From positions 34,241 through 98,240 of the forward strand of contig NZ_JAKCWP010000009.1 of the NCBI RefSeq assembly GCF_028767125.1: a DNA stretch of 64,000 nucleotides. The letters are read 5' to 3'. The position numbers and the translations under genes are program-made. Position 1 is the stretch's first letter. Each line of letters starts with the position of its first letter. Below the pieces are notes generated by a model. It had not been told where the DNA came from and made no database searches. It worked only from the letters and a program-made list of their open reading frames with translations. The DNA is from Chelativorans sp. YIM 93263. Lineage in GTDB: Bacteria > Pseudomonadota > Alphaproteobacteria > Rhizobiales > Rhizobiaceae. Shown here piece by piece: positions 22,281-32,149 of this stretch.

Positions 22281-24242
22281 CTAACCGTTTTCATGAAAAT
22301 GGCTGTAGACCTGCCGGGCGATCGATTCAGATATGCCCTCGACGCTCATCAGATCCTCCACACCCGCGCGGCTCACTGCCTTTGCGGTTCCGAAGTGGTG
22401 CAGAAGCGCACGCTTTCGCCCCGGACCGATCCCCGGGACCTCATCGAGCGGATTCCGCGTCATTTCTTTCTTTCGCCGTGCCCTGTGAGAGCCGATGGCA
22501 AAGCGGTGCGCCTCATCGCGCAGCCTCTGGACGAAATAGAGCACCGGATCGCGCACCGGCAGGCTGAAGGACGGGCGCCCATTCATGAAGAAGCGCTCGC
22601 GCCCGGCCTCCCGGTCCGGCCCCTTGGCGATTCCGATGGCGGTAACCATCTCCGCAATGCCCAGATCGGCGAGAATTTGTCGCACGGCGGAAAGTTGCCC
22701 CTGGCCACCGTCGATAAGGATTACATCCGGCCATGCGGGAAAGGCCTCGGCATCGTCCTGCGGGTCGGCGCCATTAGCGGGAAGGCCGTGTTCCTTCACG
22801 AGACGCGAGAAGCGCCGCCGCATTACCTCGCGCATCATGCCGAAGTCGTCCCCCGGCGAGATCTCGGTCGAACGGATGTTGAACTTGCGGTATTGGCCTT
22901 TCACAAACCCTTCCACGCCCGCCACGATCATCGCGCCAACGGCGTTCGTGCCCATGATGTGGGAGTTGTCGTAGACTTCGATGCGGCGCGGAGTGCTCTC
23001 CAGGCCGAAAGTCTCGGCCAAAGATTCCAGAAGTCTCCGTTGGGAGGAGGTCTCGGCCAGCCGGCGGCCGAGCGCCTCGCGCGCGTTCTGAAGCGCATGC
23101 TCGGCGAGATTCTTCTTCTCCCCGCGTCGAGGGGCGGAGACGAAGACCTTGCGGCCCGCCCGCGCCGACAAGGCTTCGCTCAGCAGTTCCTGGTCTTCGA
23201 TCTCATGCGACAGGAGCAGCATCCTGGGGCAAGGCTTGTCATCATAAAACTGGGCAAGGAAGGAGCCCAGCACCTCGTCGGGACCAAGCGCGGGATCAGC
23301 CTTGGGAAAATAAGCCCGGTTGCCCCAGTTCTGCCCGGTACGGAAGAAGAAGACCTGAATGCAGCTCTGCCCGCCTTCCTGGTGAATGGCAAAGACGTCG
23401 GCCTCCTCGATTCCTTGTGGATTGATGCCCTGATGGCTTTGCACATGACTGAGCGCAGAGAGACGGTCACGATAGACCGCCGCCCGTTCGAAATCGAGCG
23501 CGTCGGAGGCCTCCTGCATCGCGTCGGAGATATCCGCCTTCACCCGGCTCGAACGCCCCGAAAGAAACGCCTTCGCTTCAGAGACGAGTTTGGCATAGTT
23601 CTCGGCGCTAATCTCACCGGTGCATGGGCCGGAGCAGCGCTTGATCTGGTAGAGCAGGCAGGGCCTGGTGCGGCTCTCGAACACGGAGTCCGTGCAGGTA
23701 CGGATGAGAAAGGCTCTTTGCAGAGAATTTATGGTTCGGCCAACGGCCCCGGCAGAGGCAAAGGGGCCGAAATAGTCGCCTTTCCGCGTGCGCGCACCAC
23801 GGTGCTTGAAAATGCCCGGAGCGGGATGATCGCCCGTCAGGAGGATATACGGAAAGGATTTGTCGTCGCGCAGAAGCACATTGAAGCGCGGGCGCAAATG
23901 CTTGATCAGGTTCGCTTCGAGCAGCAGCGCCTCGGTTTCGGTGCGCGTGACGACGAACTCCATGGACGCCGTTTCGCGGATCATCCGCTCGATCCGGTTT
24001 GAGTGGCCGCGCCCCTGGGCGTAATTGGTGACGCGCTTCTTCAGGCTGCGGGCTTTGCCGACATACAGCACGTCACCCTTGGCGTTCATCATACGATAGA
24101 CGCCGGGCGCGTTCGGCAGGCGTTTGACCACAGCCTGGATGACCTCCGCGCCGGCCGCGGCTTTCTCGCTGCCCGCGCTGTCCCATGCTACCAATGTGCC
24201 GGACAGGGGGATGGTCTCGGGAGGGGAGGCCGATACACTCAT
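22281..24242 (-). CDS. uvrC: excinuclease ABC subunit C
   Basis: 653 residues. The N-terminal GIY-YIG nuclease ([20 protein letters not shown]) makes the 3' cut. A UVR motif near the middle binds UvrB, an RNase H-like domain ([20 protein letters not shown]) makes the 5' cut, and C-terminal HhH motifs ([15 protein letters not shown]) bind DNA. The ATG overlaps the SDR stop (ATGA), giving tight coupling. Length is normal. Confidence 0.95.
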   Translation of the reverse strand: MSVSASPPETIPLSGTLVAWDSAGSEKAAAGAEVIQAVVKRLPNAPGVYRMMNAKGDVLYVGKARSLKKRVTNYAQGRGHSNRIERMIRETASMEFVVTRTETEALLLEANLIKHLRPRFNVLLRDDKSFPYILLTGDHPAPGIFKHRGARTRKGDYFGPFASAGAVGRTINSLQRAFLIRTCTDSVFESRTRPCLLYQIKRCSGPCTGEISAENYAKLVSEAKAFLSGRSSRVKADISDAMQEASDALDFERAAVYRDRLSALSHVQSHQGINPQGIEEADVFAIHQEGGQSCIQVFFFRTGQNWGNRAYFPKADPALGPDEVLGSFLAQFYDDKPCPRMLLLSHEIEDQELLSEALSARAGRKVFVSAPRRGEKKNLAEHALQNAREALGRRLAETSSQRRLLESLAETFGLESTPRRIEVYDNSHIMGTNAVGAMIVAGVEGFVKGQYRKFNIRSTEISPGDDFGMMREVMRRRFSRLVKEHGLPANGADPQDDAEAFPAWPDVILIDGGQGQLSAVRQILADLGIAEMVTAIGIAKGPDREAGRERFFMNGRPSFSLPVRDPVLYFVQRLRDEAHRFAIGSHRARRKKEMTRNPLDEVPGIGPGRKRALLHHFGTAKAVSRAGVEDLMSVEGISESIARQVYSHFHENG

Positions 24243-25003
24243 TCGGCGACCCCAACCACGTCCGGGGTCTCCCACGCAAGATGCTGGCCGCCATCAAGCG
24301 CGATCATCTGGCCCGTAATTGAAGGCGTCTCCCAGAGATACCGGATCGTCGCACCGAATTCGAAGAGCTCCGGCCCGCGGCGCAAGGGAAGGTTTTCGGT
24401 CTGCCGCCGGAAATCCGTTTCATCTTGGCGCTTGTTGGGCAGGGTCGGGCCCGGACCGATGGCGTTGACGCGGATTCTCGGCCCCAGCGCCTGCGCAGCC
24501 GTATGTGTCGCGGTCCACAAGGCCGACTTCGACAGCGTGTAGCTGAAGAAGCGGGGCGTCGGCCGCCAGACGCGCTGGTCGATCATATTAACGACCAGCC
24601 CTTCGCGCTCCGGCGCTAACAGATTGGCAAAGCGCCCGGTGATGATGGACGGCGCCTTCACATGCATGGCGAAATGCCGGTCCCATATCTCCTCGGAAAA
24701 CGCCTCTACGGAATCGTCCTCGAACACGGAAGCGTTGTTAATCACCAGTTGCACCCGGCCGAGGCGGCTGACCGCCTCGTCGATCAGGGCCTTGGCCTGC
24801 GACGTGTCCGTGAGATCCGCCTGCAGCACGCAGGCCGAACCGCCTCGAGCCGTGATCTCTCCGGCGAGTTCCTCGGCATCGCTGCGTGAGCGGCTGCAAT
24901 GGATCGCCACGCCGAAGCCATTGGCAGCGAGATCGCGAACGATCGCCCGCCCGATTCGTTTTGCCCCTCCGGTAACGAGTGCGTTTACTCCGGTCGATTG
25001 CAT
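24239..25003 (-). CDS. SDR family oxidoreductase
   Basis: 254 residues with [10 protein letters not shown] at 11-20 for NAD(P) binding, NNAS in the fourth strand and the catalytic YTLSK pair. The opening with Arg after Lys (GAKRIG) and the overall sequence recall FolM/pteridine-reductase-like SDRs found before uvrC in rhizobia. The substrate is unknown. It is the first gene of the leftward operon SDR-uvrC-pgsA-moaD-moaE. Confidence 0.85.
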   Translation of the reverse strand: MQSTGVNALVTGGAKRIGRAIVRDLAANGFGVAIHCSRSRSDAEELAGEITARGGSACVLQADLTDTSQAKALIDEAVSRLGRVQLVINNASVFEDDSVEAFSEEIWDRHFAMHVKAPSIITGRFANLLAPEREGLVVNMIDQRVWRPTPRFFSYTLSKSALWTATHTAAQALGPRIRVNAIGPGPTLPNKRQDETDFRRQTENLPLRRGPELFEFGATIRYLWETPSITGQMIALDGGQHLAWETPDVVGVAE

Positions 25004-25363
25004 GATTCTCCCGCTTGCCTTTCCTCATATATAGGCTCGGACCATGTAAAATCACAGCATTCCCGGCCGGCTTCGGGCCACGGATTCCGAGCAACGGTAA
25101 TGACGACGCGCTTGCCGGTGCTGCTTCGTTCGATTAAAACTGTGTCCTTTCCGTCACAGTCATTCGCGACGCAATTGCGAATATGGAATACTTCGATCTT
25201 TGGTCATCATCCGGCCACGTTTCACCCGTTCTGCTTCGGCCTGTGGAACCGTGCGGCCATGACATTCGTTTTGGACCGCCGGTGTGGGGGCATTTGAGGG
25301 AGATGTTGCCGGCCTCCCTGGCATCATCCCCTTCGTAGATTTACCGGGTTAAGGAGTGTACGA
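25004..25363. other. intergenic region upstream of the porin
   Basis: 360 bases between the divergent SDR operon and the outer-membrane protein gene. It must hold both promoters. An AAGGAG precedes the porin ATG at good spacing. No ORF or clear dyad is seen. Confidence 0.5.
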
Positions 25364-26029
25364 ATGAAACTCAACAAGAACTGGATGCTCGGCGCAACAG
25401 CCGGAGCACTCGTCGCCACCGGAATGACCTCCGCTTATGCCGCGGACGTCGTGATGGAACAGCCGCCCCAGCCGCCGGCTGCCCCGATGGCGGTTGCTCC
25501 CGTGGCAACCTGGGCGGGCCCTTATGCGGGTATCGCGCTTGGCTACGGCTTCGAGGGCAAGTTCGAAACTGACGACGTCGAGGTCGAAGAGAGGGCCGAT
25601 GGCTTCGTCGGTAGTGCTTTCGCTGGTTGGAACGGCCAGTCCGAAGCGTTTGTCTACGGTGTCGAGGGCGATGTCGGCTATAACGGCATGGACGTCGAGG
25701 ACGGCGACGACGAGTTCAAATATGGTGTCGATGGTTCGCTGCGTGCGCGCCTCGGCTATGCCATCACCAACGACGTGCTGGTCTACGGCACGGCCGGTGG
25801 TGCAGCGACCCGCATCAAAGCCGAGTCGCCAATCGACTCTGACACTGCCACCGCGATTGGCTGGACGGCCGGAGCTGGCACCGACGTCAAGCTCACCGAG
25901 CAGTCCTTCGCGCGGCTCGAGTACCGCTACACCGACTATGGCAGCGAGACTCTGACGTACGCCGGCACCGACCAGGACGTCGACGCCAGCAACCATCGGG
26001 TCATGGTCGGCTTCGGTATGCAGTTCTAA
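25364..26029 (+). CDS. outer-membrane beta-barrel protein, Omp25/31 type
   Basis: 221 residues. A signal peptide ends at AYAAD (about residue 27), followed by a Pro-rich linker (QPPQPPAAP). An eight-stranded barrel follows, with alternating aromatic/glycine strands (GPYAGIALGYGF, SLRARLGYAITNDVLVYGTAGG, FARLEYRYTDYG) and the terminal Phe (VGFGMQF) needed for BAM insertion. Brucella Omp25/Omp31 are the model members. A strong terminator follows. Confidence 0.88.
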   Translation: MKLNKNWMLGATAGALVATGMTSAYAADVVMEQPPQPPAAPMAVAPVATWAGPYAGIALGYGFEGKFETDDVEVEERADGFVGSAFAGWNGQSEAFVYGVEGDVGYNGMDVEDGDDEFKYGVDGSLRARLGYAITNDVLVYGTAGGAATRIKAESPIDSDTATAIGWTAGAGTDVKLTEQSFARLEYRYTDYGSETLTYAGTDQDVDASNHRVMVGFGMQF

Positions 26030-26051
26030 GAAACAGACTACCTCCAGTCTA

Positions 26052-26078
26052 AAGCCGGGCCTCGTGCCCGGCTTTTTT
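26052..26078 (+). terminator. Rho-independent terminator after the porin
   Basis: A 9-bp GC-rich stem (AAGCCGGGC with GCCCGGCTT), loop CTCGT, then a run of T. It also lies at the 3' end of the convergent RNase T2 gene. Confidence 0.9.
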
Positions 26079-26733
26079 ATTGGCTACGCACCGCCGGCAT
26101 GAGTGCCGTCGATCGTCGGCAGGCGTTACGATCGACCTCCTCGCAAGAGCGGAACTCCAGGTCACGCGTCATGCAAATGCGCACCTCGCGAAGGAAGCGG
26201 CGGTCGCACGTCACCGTCACGCCGTCCTCCGGAAGGCCGGGATTGGCATCGATGAACTGTGTTTCCACATTCTCCGGCGCGACCCGTGTTGCATCGGTCA
26301 GTCGCATATACGGGGAGGGGATTTCGACCACTTCCCGTGCCTTGCGCAAAAGCGCGAGATAATCAGCCTGCGTCAGCCCCGAGCAGGAGCCGTGCTTGCG
26401 CCATTGGTGGCCGATCAGTCCGGCGGAGGGCACGATGTCGAGATATTCATGCACCAGCCTGTCGGGTACACGGTCCGGCTGGTGGGTCGGGCAGAATTCG
26501 GGATAGCTGTTCTCATACTGTGGCCACAGGCCGTGAACGATAAATGCGTAAGGACGCGCTTGAGCACCGCATTGGCGCGGATTCGCATCAGAGCCTTCGG
26601 CCGCGCAATAGCTGGGCGACCACGACAACGAAAGAACATAGAAGTCAAAGTTGCCCGGCTCCGCACCACGTTCGCCTGCCATGGCAGAGGTGATGAACGG
26701 CAGTAGGGCAGCAAGGGCGACAAGGGCGCGCAT
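26077..26733 (-). CDS. periplasmic ribonuclease T2
   Basis: 218 residues with a signal peptide ending near AMAGE. CAS1 is FIVHGLWPQ (catalytic His67) and CAS2 is GHQWRKHGSC (His114, Lys113); four or more Cys suit disulfides. Gln occupies the place where many members have the catalytic Glu, so activity may be lower or differ. It cleaves single-stranded RNA via a 2',3'-cyclic phosphate. The 3' end abuts the porin terminator. ATG 26733 is chosen for the signal peptide. Confidence 0.85.
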   Translation of the reverse strand: MRALVALAALLPFITSAMAGERGAEPGNFDFYVLSLSWSPSYCAAEGSDANPRQCGAQARPYAFIVHGLWPQYENSYPEFCPTHQPDRVPDRLVHEYLDIVPSAGLIGHQWRKHGSCSGLTQADYLALLRKAREVVEIPSPYMRLTDATRVAPENVETQFIDANPGLPEDGVTVTCDRRFLREVRICMTRDLEFRSCEEVDRNACRRSTALMPAVRSQ

Positions 26734-26750
26734 CAGCGCCTCAGACCTGC

Positions 26751-27194
26751 CTAACGCAAGACACGGCACGCGGCATCATAAACATTCCAACGGTCAAAGC
26801 CGGACACGCAGAACTCTACATTGTCTCCTATCCCGGCAAAGCCCTGGCCGTATTCGATCAGGTACCAGATCGGGCGGTTGTCTCCACTGGAAAGGAGGGC
26901 GGTGGCCGCGCAGTAACGCCGCTCGATCGGGCTGTTCGGCGTTGCCGGCTCGTAGCGTGTGAGGCGCGCCCCGTAAAAGTCGACAATATCGACGTTCGGC
27001 AAATGCGGCACGTGCGTGACCTGATGCCGGAAACGGCTCCTAATGGCGCCGCGCACGCTCTTGTGAGCGCAGATACCATCCTGGGGCACGACTTTCTTCG
27101 CAATGAAGTCCGCGGCCTGCGCCTGCTCCGAGTGCATGGGCACGGTTGAAAGCGCAATTGCCAAAGCTGCGGCGAAAGCCTGGATACGCGCCAT
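26751..27194 (-). CDS. hypothetical secreted protein
   Basis: 147 residues. The N-terminal 28 form a signal peptide (RIQAFAAALAIALSTVPMHSEQAQA). The mature part has four Cys and a pattern of short strands ending CVSGFDRWNVYDAACRVLR, like small periplasmic proteins with disulfides. It is 17 bases before the RNase T2 gene, so the two are probably one operon. I do not recognise the family. Confidence 0.65.
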   Translation of the reverse strand: MARIQAFAAALAIALSTVPMHSEQAQAADFIAKKVVPQDGICAHKSVRGAIRSRFRHQVTHVPHLPNVDIVDFYGARLTRYEPATPNSPIERRYCAATALLSSGDNRPIWYLIEYGQGFAGIGDNVEFCVSGFDRWNVYDAACRVLR

Positions 27195-27275
27195 CCTATT
27201 TTCTCCTGGAAAATTATTGAATCCGAGAAGTGCAGTCTCGGGCAGGTGAGCGCGCCCGTCAAGACACAACAGATA

Positions 27276-28127
27276 TCAGGAACGCTCGGGCGTCAGCTGA
27301 TCTATTGCAAAGCTGCCGGGAGCGTTGTCTCCAAGAATTTTAGCCAGAGTTGGCAGTAATAGATCGAGCTCCTGCCGGAGGAGATAGGGCGGATTGACGA
27401 CGATCATGCCGGAGCCGTCGAATCGTTCCTCTGTGGAGCGGCGAATCTCCAGCGAAACATCGAGAATGTCGGGAATGCCGCTTTGTGCCAGGGCTTCACG
27501 GAATGCCGCCACCGCCGTGCGGTTCTTGATCGGATACCAAAAGGCGTAGATACCGCCCGGCCAGCGGCGGTGAGCTTTCTTCAGGCTTTCCAACATCCGG
27601 TCGAACTCACCAGGTTTCTCGAAAGGCGGATCGACCACCACCAATCCGCGCTTCTCCTTCGGTGGCACGTGCGCGCCGAGCGCGAGCCATCCGTCCAACT
27701 CAATCACGCGCACCTGATGATCTCCGGCGAAAACCTGCCGAAGCAGCGCAGCATCCTCCGGATGCAGTTCGATCGCGGTCAGCCGATCCTGCTTGCGCAG
27801 CAGGTGCCGCAGGATGGCTGGCGAGCCCGGATAACGGCTGCTCGCTCCGGATTCGTTCACCGATGCAACACTATCCAGTAGAGGAATGAAAAGACTACGG
27901 GTTTTCTCGTCGAGCTTTGCTTCAATGAGCCGACCTATGCCGCTTCGCCACTCGCCGGTCCGCTGGGCCTGATCGGAGGACAGGTCGTAGATCCCGGCAC
28001 CGGCATGGGTATCGATGACACGGAAGGCTTTGTCCTTGCGTTTGAGATATACCACGATGCGCGTAAGCACCGTATGCTTCACCACATCGGCGAAGTTTCC
28101 CGCATGGAAGGCATGACGATAGTTCAT
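27276..28127 (-). CDS. rlmJ: 23S rRNA (adenine-2030-N6)-methyltransferase
   Basis: 283 residues opening MNYRHAFHAGNFADVVKH, the hallmark of RlmJ. A class I SAM fold follows, with the catalytic DPPF (VVVDPPFEKPGEFDRM), and the ending is near GSGMIVVNPPYLL. It methylates A2030 of 23S rRNA. Length matches E. coli RlmJ (280). It is a single gene divergent from the molybdopterin oxidoreductase. Confidence 0.95.
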   Translation of the reverse strand: MNYRHAFHAGNFADVVKHTVLTRIVVYLKRKDKAFRVIDTHAGAGIYDLSSDQAQRTGEWRSGIGRLIEAKLDEKTRSLFIPLLDSVASVNESGASSRYPGSPAILRHLLRKQDRLTAIELHPEDAALLRQVFAGDHQVRVIELDGWLALGAHVPPKEKRGLVVVDPPFEKPGEFDRMLESLKKAHRRWPGGIYAFWYPIKNRTAVAAFREALAQSGIPDILDVSLEIRRSTEERFDGSGMIVVNPPYLLRQELDLLLPTLAKILGDNAPGSFAIDQLTPERS

Positions 28128-28233
28128 TCAGAGGTGGTCCTCCGACCAATCATCCAGGGCTATTGATGGTGTAAGCATTTTTGCTCGATCTGGCTCTACT
28201 CTTTAGTGGCGGAAGCGACTAGTTTCGCGTGTC

Positions 28234-30336
28234 ATGAATACACATCCCGGCATCCATATCGGCCATTCAGCCTGTCCGCATGATTGTCCTTCCACCTGTG
28301 CGCTCGACGTGGAGATCGTCGATGGCCGCATCGGTCGTGTCCATGGCGCCAAGGACAACAGCTACACCGCCGGCGTGATCTGCGCCAAGGTCGCTCGCTA
28401 CGCCGAGCGGGTACATCATCCCGACCGCCTGCTGAAACCTCTCGTACGCGCCGGCGCCAAAGGAGAGGGTGCCTGGAAGGAGGCGAGTTGGGAGGCTGCG
28501 CTCGACCGCGTAGCCGAAGCTTTTCTGGAGGCGGAGCAAAAGCACGGCAGCGAGACCGTATGTCCTTATCAATATGCCGGCACGATGGGTCTCGTTCAGC
28601 GCGATTCGATCCATCGCTTGCGCCATGCAAAACGCTACTCGAATCAGTTCGACACGATTTGCACAAATCCGGCCTGGTCGGGCTATTTGATGGGCGCCGG
28701 TGCCCTGCGCGGTCCCGATCCGCGGGAAATAGCCAAGTCCGACTGCATCGTAATTTGGGGCACCAACGTCGTCGCCACGCAGGTCAATGTAATGACCCAC
28801 GCCGTGCGCGCTCGAAAGGAGCGCGGCGCGAAGATTGTGGTCATCGACGTCTATAATAACGCGACCATGAAGCAGGCCGACATCGGTCTCGTGGTGCGAC
28901 CCGGTACGGACGGCGCACTGGCCTGTGCCGTAATGCACGTGCTGTTTCGGGAGGAGCTCGCCGACTGGGACTATCTCACGAAATACACAGATGATCCAAA
29001 GGGTCTTGAAGCGCATCTGGAGAGCCGCACACCGGAATGGGCCGAGGCGATCACCGGCATACCGGCGCCGGAGATCGAGGCGTTCGCCCGGCTCGTCGGC
29101 GCGACAAAACGAACATTTTTCCGGCTTGGTTACGGTTTTACCCGCAATCGGAACGGCTCTGTCAATATGCATGCGGCGCTCTCGATTGCAGCGGTTACCG
29201 GCGCCTGGCAGTTCGAGGGTGGCGGTGCTTTCCACACGAATTCGGCGATCTTCGGCCTCGACAAGTCATTGATCGAAGGGGATGCCTTTCGCGATCCTGG
29301 CATAAGGTCGCTCGATCAGTCGCAGATCGGCCGGGTCCTGACCGGCGATGAAGCCGCACTTTATGGCGGCCCACCTGTGACGGCTATGCTCATCCAGAAT
29401 ACGAATCCAGCCAATGTCGCGCCGGAGCAGCGGCTGGTGAGGCAGGGATTCATGCGCGACGATCTGTTCGTCTGTGTGCACGAGCAGTTCATGACGGAGA
29501 CGGCCGAACTGGCCGATGTCGTTCTGCCGGCCACGATGTTCCTGGAGCACGACGACATTTATCGTGGTGGCGGGCATCAGCATATCCTCCTTGGCCCCAA
29601 ACTTATCGATGCACCGGGCGAGGCGCGGCCCAACATCGAAGTCGTCGAGGAACTGGCCAAGCGCCTGGACGTGGCGCATCTGCCCGGATTTGGCATGTCG
29701 GCGCGCGAGCATGTGGATTGGATTCTAGACCGGCGCGGGCTTGGGACGTTCGAGAGCTTCAGGCACGAGAGGTGGGCGGATGTGCAGCCCGATTTCGCGG
29801 CGGCGCATTACCTGAACGGCTTCGGTCATCCAGACGGAAAGTTCCGTTTCCGCCCGGACTGGACCGGGACCTACGGATCGAACCGCCCACCGGAATCGAT
29901 GGGCATCCTCGGACCTTACGATCGCCTGCCCGAATTCCCCGATCATGTTGATTTCATCGAGTCCGCCGATGCGGAGCATCCCTTCCGGCTCGCGACATCT
30001 CCGGCGCGCAATTTTCTCAATTCGAGTTTTACCGAAACCCCAAGCTCGCGAAAGCGGGAAGGGCGGCCGGAGCTCATGCTTCATCCGAGTGATGCGGCTG
30101 CCCTGGAAATTGCGGATGGCGAGCGCGTCGAGATCGGCAACCATCGCGGCGAGGTGGTGCTCCATGCAAACCTATCGGATGTAGCGCGGCCCGGCGTCCT
30201 GATCGCCGAAGGCATCTGGCCGAACGGCGCACATGAACGCGGCGAAGGCATCAATGTGCTGACGGGGGCGGACGCCGTAGCGCCGTTCGGCGGCGCGGCG
30301 TTTCACGATACGAAGGTCTGGCTGAGGAAAGCCTGA
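28234..30336 (+). CDS. molybdopterin oxidoreductase with [4Fe-4S] cluster
   Basis: 700 residues. The N-terminal CPHDCPSTC (Cys14, 18, 22) and Cys50 bind a [4Fe-4S] cluster. The bis-MGD domains follow (CIVIWGTNVVATQ, VIDVYNNATMKQADIGLVVRPGTDGALA). The C-terminal barrel (RNFLNSSFTET, then VEIGNHRGEV) is complete. There is no signal peptide, so it is cytoplasmic. It belongs to the broad formate dehydrogenase/nitrate/DMSO reductase superfamily; the substrate is unknown and no partner subunit is adjacent. Confidence 0.85.
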   Translation: MNTHPGIHIGHSACPHDCPSTCALDVEIVDGRIGRVHGAKDNSYTAGVICAKVARYAERVHHPDRLLKPLVRAGAKGEGAWKEASWEAALDRVAEAFLEAEQKHGSETVCPYQYAGTMGLVQRDSIHRLRHAKRYSNQFDTICTNPAWSGYLMGAGALRGPDPREIAKSDCIVIWGTNVVATQVNVMTHAVRARKERGAKIVVIDVYNNATMKQADIGLVVRPGTDGALACAVMHVLFREELADWDYLTKYTDDPKGLEAHLESRTPEWAEAITGIPAPEIEAFARLVGATKRTFFRLGYGFTRNRNGSVNMHAALSIAAVTGAWQFEGGGAFHTNSAIFGLDKSLIEGDAFRDPGIRSLDQSQIGRVLTGDEAALYGGPPVTAMLIQNTNPANVAPEQRLVRQGFMRDDLFVCVHEQFMTETAELADVVLPATMFLEHDDIYRGGGHQHILLGPKLIDAPGEARPNIEVVEELAKRLDVAHLPGFGMSAREHVDWILDRRGLGTFESFRHERWADVQPDFAAAHYLNGFGHPDGKFRFRPDWTGTYGSNRPPESMGILGPYDRLPEFPDHVDFIESADAEHPFRLATSPARNFLNSSFTETPSSRKREGRPELMLHPSDAAALEIADGERVEIGNHRGEVVLHANLSDVARPGVLIAEGIWPNGAHERGEGINVLTGADAVAPFGGAAFHDTKVWLRKA

Positions 30337-30381
30337 TTTACGCCGGCTGATCGACCGTTCCCGGTCGGATCCGGCACAACA

Positions 30382-30458
30382 TGGCGACCCCGGCGTGACT
30401 CGAACACGCAACCTGTGGATTAGAAGTCCACTGCTCTATCCAGTTGAGCTACGGGGCC
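30382..30458 (-). tRNA. tRNA-Arg (TCT)
   Basis: 77 bases including an encoded CCA. Acceptor GGCCCCG pairs with CGGGGTC (one G-U), the anticodon is TCT and the T-arm contains GTTCGAGTC. Confidence 0.95.
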
Positions 30459-30470
30459 GAGTTCCCGGAC

Positions 30471-30803
30471 CTAATGGGTCCAGGGAATTTTACGGTCGTA
30501 CCGGAAATTTTCGGCGTAGGAAACCTGCCGCCGCTTGGGCTTTTTCTCTTCTTCGACCCGGTGCGGAATACTGTGCTTTTGCGCGTAGGCAATGGCTTCC
30601 TCCTTGGAGGAGAACCTGAGCTGTACCTGGCGCCGGGTATCGGACGAACTCGTGTATCCCATCAGCGGTTCGATACCGAGTGGAGATTCGGGTTCGAATT
30701 CAAGGATCCATTGCCCGGTCTTGGCTGTGCCGGATTGCATGGCCGTCCGCGAAGGGCTGTAGATACGTGCAGACACGTCCCAATCCTCAATTCTTATCGC
30801 CAT
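30471..30803 (-). CDS. ETC complex I subunit, NDUFS4 family
   Basis: 110 residues matching the NDUFS4/18-kDa complex I accessory subunit. ARIYSPSRTAMQSGTAKTG comes first, then WILEFEP, PLMGYTSSSDTRRQVQLRF, the conserved EEAIAYAQKH and the basic tail KPKRRQVSYAENF. In alphaproteobacteria it is a supernumerary subunit of NADH:ubiquinone oxidoreductase encoded away from the nuo operon. It lies between tRNA-Arg and tRNA-Pro. Confidence 0.9.
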   Translation of the reverse strand: MAIRIEDWDVSARIYSPSRTAMQSGTAKTGQWILEFEPESPLGIEPLMGYTSSSDTRRQVQLRFSSKEEAIAYAQKHSIPHRVEEEKKPKRRQVSYAENFRYDRKIPWTH

Positions 30804-30838
30804 GCCTCATCTATATCGCGAGGCGGCGAAGTCCATTC

Positions 30839-30915
<77 letters not shown>

Positions 30916-31078
30916 AAGCGCTGAAATCCCTATATTCTTGGCGGTAGAAGCGCAAGACCAAAGTGTCCGCGCGGGACTGTATATGGGTCTTTGCGGTGGA
31001 GGGGAAAAGAAGGCAAGGCAGAGAACAGGAACCGTTCAGGCTCTCGCCGCATTGCGGTTGAAGAACAAGCGAGTAACG

Positions 31079-31267
31079 ATGCGCGCGATTCTCGACACAC
31101 TCATCTGGCTGCTTCTTTTGCCCGGAGACTGGGTTTCGGACAGACTCGGTGTCTCGAAAGAGGAGAACCGGGATTTGGTGCGGATGCTCATTAATGGCTT
31201 CTTCTGGATCACGATCGCCATTATCGGCTTGGCCATCTGGACGTCGACATTGCCGATATACGAATAG
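31079..31267 (+). CDS. 62-aa small membrane protein
   Basis: Begins MRAILDTLIWLLLLPGDWVSD with a hydrophobic N-terminal segment. A second membrane helix follows (FFWITIAIIGLAIWTSTLPIY) up to the C-terminus. The middle (SKEENRDLVRMLIN) is charged. The SD is weak. The two-helix pattern supports a real inner-membrane protein; function unknown. Confidence 0.55.
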   Translation: MRAILDTLIWLLLLPGDWVSDRLGVSKEENRDLVRMLINGFFWITIAIIGLAIWTSTLPIYE

Positions 31268-31281
31268 CGTTTCCGACGCAT

Positions 31282-31310
31282 AAAAAAGCCCGTCGCCAAA
31301 GGCGACGGGC
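31282..31310 (-). terminator. terminator of the HdeA-like gene
   Basis: A 10-bp perfect stem (GCCCGTCGCC with GGCGACGGGC), loop of three, followed on the minus strand by six T. It lies 22 bases after the stop of the gene at 31332. Confidence 0.9.
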
Positions 31311-31331
31311 GTTCGGGGGCCTTAAGCAGCC

Positions 31332-32018
31332 TTACTGCATGGTGCCAGCGGCGCCGCCCTGTTCATTCAGAACCTGCGAGACCTGACGGTCAGGCGATTC
31401 CTGACAGGTGCTCATTACGCTCTCGACGTCCACATCCGTGCCGAGAATACCGCTCAGCGACCCGGTGGTCGAAGCAGTGGTTCCCGTGTCCATTCCGGAG
31501 TCCGTGCCCACATCCGATGTGGCAGCTGTAGTGCTGGTATCCAGATCCGTGTCAGTTTCAGCCTCGGCGGCAGTCGTTGTGCCGTCGCCCGTCGTGTCAT
31601 CCGCGGACGTGTCCGCACTGGCCGTGGTGTCCATATCGGTATCGAGATCGGCTCCGGTGTCCGTAGCCGCAGCGGTATCGCTGCTCGATTCGATCGACAT
31701 ATCATCACCGGCTTCCGCGCTGGCTGTGGTGTCCGTCGAAGCGTCTAACCCGGTGTCAGCGCCGGTGCCAGTGGCAGTGCCAGTGCCAGACGCTGCGGCT
31801 GTATCCATGCCCATGCCCTGGTCCTGGCCGGCATTCAGGCCAGCGACGTAATAAAGCGCGCGTTCCGCTTCATCGTTGTCCAGCGCCAGAATGTCGGAGC
31901 AGGTGATGTCGGATGCCATCTGCTGTGTTCCGGTCTGGCTCGTGTCCTGAGCCGTCGCCATGCCGGCCCCCATCATCAGGGCCGCAATGCCTGCTGAGGC
32001 CTTAAGAAGGCTTTTCAT
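31332..32018 (-). CDS. HdeA-like secreted protein with acidic repeat insert
   Basis: 228 residues. A signal peptide ends near ATAQD. Residues ~37-62 (ITCSDILALDNDEAERALYYVAGLN) and ~195-225 (VDVESVMSTCQESPD) look like the two halves of an HdeA/HdeB-type acid chaperone, each with one Cys. Between them lie about 125 residues made almost only of Asp, Thr, Ala, Ser and Gly. HdeA proteins guard periplasmic proteins at low pH. The long disordered acidic insert is unusual. A terminator follows. Confidence 0.6.
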   Translation of the reverse strand: MKSLLKASAGIAALMMGAGMATAQDTSQTGTQQMASDITCSDILALDNDEAERALYYVAGLNAGQDQGMGMDTAAASGTGTATGTGADTGLDASTDTTASAEAGDDMSIESSSDTAAATDTGADLDTDMDTTASADTSADDTTGDGTTTAAEAETDTDLDTSTTAATSDVGTDSGMDTGTTASTTGSLSGILGTDVDVESVMSTCQESPDRQVSQVLNEQGGAAGTMQ

Positions 32019-32149
32019 GATTCATCTCCGTCGGTTAATTGCTCGGCCGTGTCCATCGGCGTCCTATCCAACAAAGAATTGACGTAGAGGTTCCCAAAAC
32101 CGCAAATTTCCGATGAAAGAAAACATCGGGAACTGTCGCGCTGCCCATT

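Noticed and set aside
22224..24002. 592-codon plus-strand frame
   Set aside because: It is the antisense shadow of uvrC, whose domains are all intact.
28267..29235. 322-codon minus-strand frame
   Set aside because: Antisense to the [4Fe-4S] molybdopterin oxidoreductase; no independent support.
31408..31851. Val/Ser/Pro-rich plus-strand frame
   Set aside because: Artefact of the Asp/Thr-repeat of the HdeA-like gene read on the other strand.
31454..32018. CRISPR-like or tandem-repeat array in the repeated GA/GT-rich DNA
   Set aside because: The repeats are short, irregular and in frame with a signal-peptide protein; there are no spacers of constant length.
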